DNA of 64,000 bases, from positions 4,966 through 68,965 of the forward strand of contig DATAOP010000057.1 of assembly GCA_036265675.1 (NCBI GenBank), read 5' to 3'. Shown in pieces: positions 59,900-64,000 of the stretch. Source of the DNA: VRUE01 sp036265675 (GTDB lineage Bacteria > Actinomycetota > Thermoleophilia > Solirubrobacterales > 70-9). The notes beneath the pieces were generated by a model, which was given only the letters and a program-made list of their open reading frames with translations, did not search any database and was not told the DNA's origin. Position 1 is the stretch's first letter, and every line of letters starts with the position of its first letter. The translations under genes were made by a program, and so were the position numbers.

Positions 59900-62293
59900 T
59901 TGGGTCGAATCACGAACGCCCGAACGGTCCGGACGCAGCTGCTGTTGGCACTCACGCTGGCAGCCCTGTCCATCCCGGGGACGGCCTTCGCGAAGGGCCG
60001 GGTGATCGTCCAATGGGAACCGGGAACTTCTCACGGGGAGCGCGGGGCCGTGCGCCGTCGCGCCGGCGTCCGCTTCGAGGCCGACCTCGGCAACCGTCGC
60101 TTCCAGCTGGTCGAAACGGCCCCGGGAGCGACGACCAGCACCGTCGCCCACGATCTCGCATCAGAGCCCGGCGTCGCCCTCGCCGAACCCGACAGCGTCA
60201 ACGACACGGCCTCGATCCCCAACGACCCACTGTTCGGACAGCTCTGGGGACTGCTGAACACGGGGGCGGGAGTTCACTGGCAGACGGCCACTCCCGGAGC
60301 CGACATTACCGCGCCGGGCGCCTGGCTGCGCACCGTCGGGGACCCTTCGGTCGTCGTCGCAGACCTTGACAGCGGCTACCGGTTCGAACACCCGGACTTG
60401 GCGCCCGTGACTTGGACGAACCCTGCTGAGATCCCCGGGAACGGCATCGACGACGACCATGATGGCGTCGTCGACGACGTCCACGGGGCCGACTTCATCG
60501 GTTCCAATGGCCAGGTCCCCAGCATCGACGGGGACCCGACCGACGACGACCTGATCACCGGCGGCCACGGCGTTCACACCGCTGGCACGATCGGCGCCGC
60601 CGGCAACAACGGAATCGGCGTCACCGGCGTCGCCCAGAACGCGAGGCTGATGCCGCTCCGCGTCTGCTCACGGTTCCCGGGCAGCGAAGACAACCGTTGT
60701 CTCACCTCCGCCGAGGTCGCCGCCGTCAACTACGCCGCGGCCAAGGGGGTCCGCATCGTAAACATGTCGTTCAGCGGCACCGGCGCGAGCCAGGCCTTGG
60801 TCAACGCGATGGCGGCCGCCACCAACACGCTGTTCGTGACCGCGGCAGGCAACGACCGCAACGACAACGACAGCGGCCTCGGCCCGACGATCGGGGAACC
60901 GAACCGCGGGGCCCACTATCCCTGCGATTTCACGCCTCAGAGCCAGGCGTCTCCGCCCGTTCCGGCCGCGATCGACAACGTCATCTGCGTCGCGGCCACC
61001 GACCAGAACGATGCTCTGGCCCCGTTCTCGGACTGGGGCAGGGAATCGGTCGACCTCGGCGCGCCTGGTACCGACATCCTCAGCACCTATCCGTTTCCCG
61101 CCCGGTTCGAAGACGGCTTCGGGCCCGGCTTCGCGTCGAGCTGGGTCGCGACCGGCCCGAGCGGAGGCTTCGAACTGATGAACGCAGCGCCGTTCGCCTC
61201 CTACGGCATCACAGACAGGATCGGCTCACCGTCGCCCAATACGACCCGCGAGAGCACCTCTCCGGCGTTCTCGATCCCGCCCAACGCCGGCTGCAAGTTC
61301 AACCAATACGGGCGGGTGGATCTGTCCTCGGGCGACTCCTACCAGGTCGAATTCCTATTCGACGGCGCCCCCCTCGAAACGATAAAACCGACCTATACCG
61401 TTGAACCGGGCTTGGAGCACCGGTCGTTCGTCCTCTCGAGTGCATTGGAGACGGGCGGGAGTGTCCAGTTCCGCCTTCGTTTCACGACAGGGGGATCCCC
61501 TCTGCCCTCAAGCGGCGTCCTGCTCGATGAAGTGTCCGTTACCTGCGCCGAGCCGCTTGGCCAGAGCTCGGGCTACGGTTTTCTCGAGGGGACCTCGAGT
61601 GCGGCGGCCTACGTCAGCGGTGCCGCGGCGCTGCTCCTCTCGATGCAGCCCTCCGCATCGGTGACCCAGGTTCGCGAAGCCCTCCTCAGCAGCGTCGATC
61701 GTAACTACGAACTCGACCAGAGGACGACGACCGGCGGCCGTCTCGACGTCTCGAAGGCAGTGGATGTCTTCGACCACATGCCGCCCATCGCCCCGTCGCT
61801 GACGGGCACGACCCCGCCCTCACGTTCCAACTACAACCATCCGCGGATTTTGGGAAGCGCGGAGGAATCTTCCACCGTCGAGATCTTCGGCACGGCCTCG
61901 TGCTCTGGACAGGCGGCCGGCGTGGGCTCCGCCGCCGAATTGTCTTCGTCCGGCATCGAGATGACGGTTCCCGACGACTCCACGAGCCACTTCTCGGCGA
62001 GTGCTATCGACACCGCCGGCAACGTCTCCGCCTGCTCGAACTCGCTCGAATACGTCGAGCGGACCCACGTCTGCCGGGTCCCCAGGCTGCGTGGCAGGCC
62101 ATTCCGCCGCGCCAGGAGGGCCCTCAGGGACGCGGACTGCAAACTGGGAAAGGTGCGGCGGCCGAAGCGGAAGAAGACCCCCCGGAGCCGGCTGGTCGTC
62201 GGCTCGACGAAGCCCCGGGTCGGCTCGCATCCGCCGGACGACACCGTCGCCCTGCGCCTTGTCTGGAAGCGGGCGACCTACCGCCGGCATTGA
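59900..62293 (+). CDS. Secreted S8 protease with a domain inserted in the catalytic core
   Basis: A 797-residue secreted subtilase from TTG at 59900. The signal is TQLLLALTLAALSIPGTAFA. The triad is Asp157 in VVVADLDSGYRFEHPDLA, His223 in GGHGVHTAGTIGAA and Ser566 in GTSSAAAYVSG; the oxyanion Asn is Asn318 in TAAGNDRND. Residues 180-195 (NGIDDDHDGVVDDVHGADF) are a calcium-site-like acidic stretch. Between GAPGTDILSTYP (about 388-398) and SSGYGFLEGTSS (about 557) an extra 150-160-residue beta domain is inserted. After the core there is an Ig-like domain (about 605-700) and a basic tail. It may process the large surface proteins of the same unit; that is inference. Confidence 0.88.
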   Translation: MGRITNARTVRTQLLLALTLAALSIPGTAFAKGRVIVQWEPGTSHGERGAVRRRAGVRFEADLGNRRFQLVETAPGATTSTVAHDLASEPGVALAEPDSVNDTASIPNDPLFGQLWGLLNTGAGVHWQTATPGADITAPGAWLRTVGDPSVVVADLDSGYRFEHPDLAPVTWTNPAEIPGNGIDDDHDGVVDDVHGADFIGSNGQVPSIDGDPTDDDLITGGHGVHTAGTIGAAGNNGIGVTGVAQNARLMPLRVCSRFPGSEDNRCLTSAEVAAVNYAAAKGVRIVNMSFSGTGASQALVNAMAAATNTLFVTAAGNDRNDNDSGLGPTIGEPNRGAHYPCDFTPQSQASPPVPAAIDNVICVAATDQNDALAPFSDWGRESVDLGAPGTDILSTYPFPARFEDGFGPGFASSWVATGPSGGFELMNAAPFASYGITDRIGSPSPNTTRESTSPAFSIPPNAGCKFNQYGRVDLSSGDSYQVEFLFDGAPLETIKPTYTVEPGLEHRSFVLSSALETGGSVQFRLRFTTGGSPLPSSGVLLDEVSVTCAEPLGQSSGYGFLEGTSSAAAYVSGAAALLLSMQPSASVTQVREALLSSVDRNYELDQRTTTGGRLDVSKAVDVFDHMPPIAPSLTGTTPPSRSNYNHPRILGSAEESSTVEIFGTASCSGQAAGVGSAAELSSSGIEMTVPDDSTSHFSASAIDTAGNVSACSNSLEYVERTHVCRVPRLRGRPFRRARRALRDADCKLGKVRRPKRKKTPRSRLVVGSTKPRVGSHPPDDTVALRLVWKRATYRRH

Positions 62294-62535
62294 CCTCCCT
62301 CCACCTGACCGCAGCGAGGGCCTCGATTGGTCAGCCTCGATCCTCGATAGGGCGGCCCTGAATTTCCCGAGCAGGTGACCGGAGCCAGAGTTGGCGGCTG
62401 CACCGGGTTCTTCTCGGCCAACGTGCAGCCTCGACGGCGGCCGGATAGCGACCATGGAAACGCACTGTGGTTCCGACGATTTACGTCAATTTGCAGGAAG
62501 TTCGGACAGTGACTCCGCTATCGGGAAATACCAGC
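62294..62535 (+). other. Intergenic region with swapped inverted repeats
   Basis: No gene seen. GTTGGC (62390-62395) is complementary to GCCAAC (62417-62422), and GGCTGCAC (62396-62403) to GTGCAGCC (62423-62430). The pairs are interleaved, so only one stem can form at a time. CAATTTGCAGG (62487-62497) precedes the next promoter, as CAATTGCAGG does before copy B. No T-run terminator is visible after the protease gene. Confidence 0.6.
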
Positions 62536-62588
62536 TTGCATTTGGAGACTCGATCCTCTAGGCTACCGCCGCTCGCCGGGGAGGTGGG
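62536..62588 (+). promoter_or_regulatory. Shared surface-gene promoter, copy C
   Basis: TTGCAT (62536-62541), 17 bases, TAGGCT (62559-62564), five bases, then CGCTCGCCGGGGAGGTGGG (62570-62588). The block has one change, C to T, against copies A and B; in the CGCC/GGCG stem this turns a G-C pair into G-U. The leader is about 90 bases to GTG at 62663. Confidence 0.7.
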
Positions 62589-62662
62589 CAGGGAGTTCAA
62601 CAGGGATCTCGGCATGGGGTGACTCCGGCCGGGGTGAACGAAACACCGGGAGAGGAGATCGA

Positions 62663-64000
62663 GTGAAGCGCGCGACGCGGTCCGCGGCCATTCTTCGGGT
62701 CGTTCGCTGTCTCCCGATCGCCCTCCTCGCAACTGTCGTCCTCTCGCTCGTCGGGGCTTCCACCTCGGCCCTGGCAATACCGGTCGGTCACACCTACGAC
62801 CGCTCGTTCGGGGAATACGGCACCGCCGGCGGACAATTCCGAGTCGAATACTCCGGGATGGGGATGGACGTCGACCAGTCCAACGGCGACATATACATCG
62901 CCGACACATCGAACTTTCGAGTTCAGAAATTCGACGAAGACGGAAATTTCATCCTGACGTGGGGCTATGGCGTCAAGAACGGCGCCGATGAATTCCAGGT
63001 CTGCAAGGCGCCTGAAACCTGCCAGGAAGGATTGTTCGGGAACGCCCCCGGACAGTTCCAGAACCCGATGTCGGTCGCAGTCGACAGTTCCGGCGGCCCC
63101 AATGACGGCGACGTGTACGTGGTCGACGCGAACTCTCCTTGCTGCGCGCCGGGCGGGGGACGCCAGGTGATCCTGAAGTTCAGCGAAGAAGGTCAGTACC
63201 TCAGCACGATCACCGGCGAAGGATCGCCGAGCGGGCACTTCTACAACCTTCCGTGGCGCCGAGGCGTATCCGTCGACAATCAGGGCTTCGTCTGGGTTCT
63301 CGACGGCATCGACTTCGGGGTTACACCACGGGTCCTGAAGTTCTCGAATCAGGCCAGCAATGCCTATGTCGGCGGCTCAGAGTGGATCCCGACGATCTCC
63401 CCGCGCGGAAACCCGGAAACCGGATTCACCTGGGAGTTCGCGGTCGCGCCCGATGGCTCGCACGTCTATCTCATGGGGATGTCCGAAGAATGCGAATGGG
63501 TGTACAGGTTCGTCGCCAATGGCTCGGCGTCGCGGCGCGTGCTACGGATTCCAGCGTGCTTTGGATTCAGCTCCGACGTTGCGATCAGCCCGGCCAACGA
63601 ACACGTCTTCTTCAACAGGGGAAACCAGATCCAGGAGTACATCGACAACCCGTTGGGGCCGGAAACGGTGGGGCCTGAATTCGGCCCCGAACAGCTGAAT
63701 GAAGTCCAGGGCCTGGTTGTGAACGGCGACACGGGCGAGGTATACGCAGGCGACCCGAGTCAGGCAAAAGTTTTCGTCTTCCACGCACGCCGCGTTCCGG
63801 AAGTCATCACTGGAGAAGCCACCGGGGTCCTGCACACGATGGCGACGATCAACGGCCATACCGCTCCGGACCCTGTCGACGGAGGGCCGGTGAATGCATG
63901 CCATTTCGAATGGGGCCTGACCACCACCTACGAACACGTCACCGAATGTGAACAGAGTCCGCCGTTCGCGGGCCCCACCGACGTCCACCTTGACCTTACC
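62663..64000 (+). CDS. Secreted NHL-propeller protein, partial
   Basis: The frame is open to the right edge (446 codons seen). GTG at 62663 follows AGAGGAG (62651-62657). The signal is CLPIALLATVVLSLVGASTS. An NHL-like propeller follows: SFGEYGTAGGQFRVEY, GDIYIADTSNFRVQKFDEDG, APGQFQNPMSVAVDSSGG, GDVYVVDANSPCC and GEVYAGDPSQAKVFVFHARR. At the end ACHFEWGLTTTYEHVTEC begins an FN3-like domain like those in the two other propeller proteins. It is the first gene of a second surface unit with its own copy of the shared promoter. Confidence 0.85.
   Translation, partial: MKRATRSAAILRVVRCLPIALLATVVLSLVGASTSALAIPVGHTYDRSFGEYGTAGGQFRVEYSGMGMDVDQSNGDIYIADTSNFRVQKFDEDGNFILTWGYGVKNGADEFQVCKAPETCQEGLFGNAPGQFQNPMSVAVDSSGGPNDGDVYVVDANSPCCAPGGGRQVILKFSEEGQYLSTITGEGSPSGHFYNLPWRRGVSVDNQGFVWVLDGIDFGVTPRVLKFSNQASNAYVGGSEWIPTISPRGNPETGFTWEFAVAPDGSHVYLMGMSEECEWVYRFVANGSASRRVLRIPACFGFSSDVAISPANEHVFFNRGNQIQEYIDNPLGPETVGPEFGPEQLNEVQGLVVNGDTGEVYAGDPSQAKVFVFHARRVPEVITGEATGVLHTMATINGHTAPDPVDGGPVNACHFEWGLTTTYEHVTECEQSPPFAGPTDVHLDLT

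Noticed and set aside
62390..62430. H-type pseudoknot from the two interleaved stems
   Set aside because: The connecting loops would have zero length on both sides, so both stems cannot form together.
62660..62673. CGAGTGAAGCGCG at the last gene's start, also found in mini-ORF copy 2
   Set aside because: A 13-base match only, with different flanks; it encodes the normal start of the secreted protein.
1..64000. CRISPR arrays, insertion sequences, prophage, rRNA genes
   Set aside because: No regularly spaced repeats, transposase or integrase motifs, phage genes or rRNA sequence seen.

Overview
The window is chromosomal DNA from a high-G+C bacterium: GC-rich codons, frequent GTG and TTG starts, and many 4-base stop/start overlaps. 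The gene set (short cytochrome bd genes, PknB-type kinase with a propeller sensor, DUF1800/DUF1501 pair, very large secreted propeller/FN3-like proteins with basic tails) suggests an actinobacterium of the Thermoleophilia (Solirubrobacter-like). That placement is inference; there is no rRNA in the window.

Region 1 (1-19100) is central carbon metabolism. After a partial secreted glycoside hydrolase and an agmatinase-like enzyme, almost the whole pentose phosphate pathway is present: zwf, gnd, pgl, rpiA, tkt, tal and pgi, followed by cytochrome bd oxidase (cydA, cydB) and a HAD phosphatase. An FHA-HTH protein, a secreted WD40-like protein and a membrane Ser/Thr kinase with an outside propeller sit in the middle, the kinase just ahead of tkt. 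Two near-identical 23-24-codon mini-ORFs, each overlapping the start of the next gene, lie before the agmatinase-like gene and before pgi.

Region 2 (19100-29600) holds lipid modification (cyclopropane synthase, desaturase), a large membrane glycosyltransferase-like protein, an MBL hydrolase, a universal stress protein, a secreted subtilase, tadA and two tRNA-Ser genes (GGA, CGA). The first tRNA overlaps the 3' end of an alpha/beta hydrolase gene on the other strand.

Region 3 (29600-42440) is respiration and redox: ctaD, a divergent Fe-S-sensor-like regulator, a polytopic His-containing membrane protein and a 7Fe-type ferredoxin, with TTTTCACA/TGTGAAAA-like inverted repeats in the two promoter regions. 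Then come a PAP2 phosphatase, a DJ-1/PfpI protein, an NlpC/P60-like lipoprotein, a P450, a delta-60-repeat secreted protein and assorted small enzymes.

Region 4 (42490-64000) is a cell-surface/secretome region. It starts with a beta-helix-type secreted protein that carries an apparent frameshift, followed by a DUF1800-DUF1501-cupredoxin operon behind a sigma-28-like promoter. Then comes a six-gene unit (two giant secreted proteins, a propeller/FN3-like protein, a small secreted protein, a lipoprotein and an S8 protease with an inserted domain) and the start of another propeller protein. Three promoter copies share -35, 17-bp spacer, -10 and a fixed 19-base start of the transcript. Two of them drive these surface genes; the third has no convincing gene behind it. 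This co-regulated surface system is the best candidate here for something undescribed.
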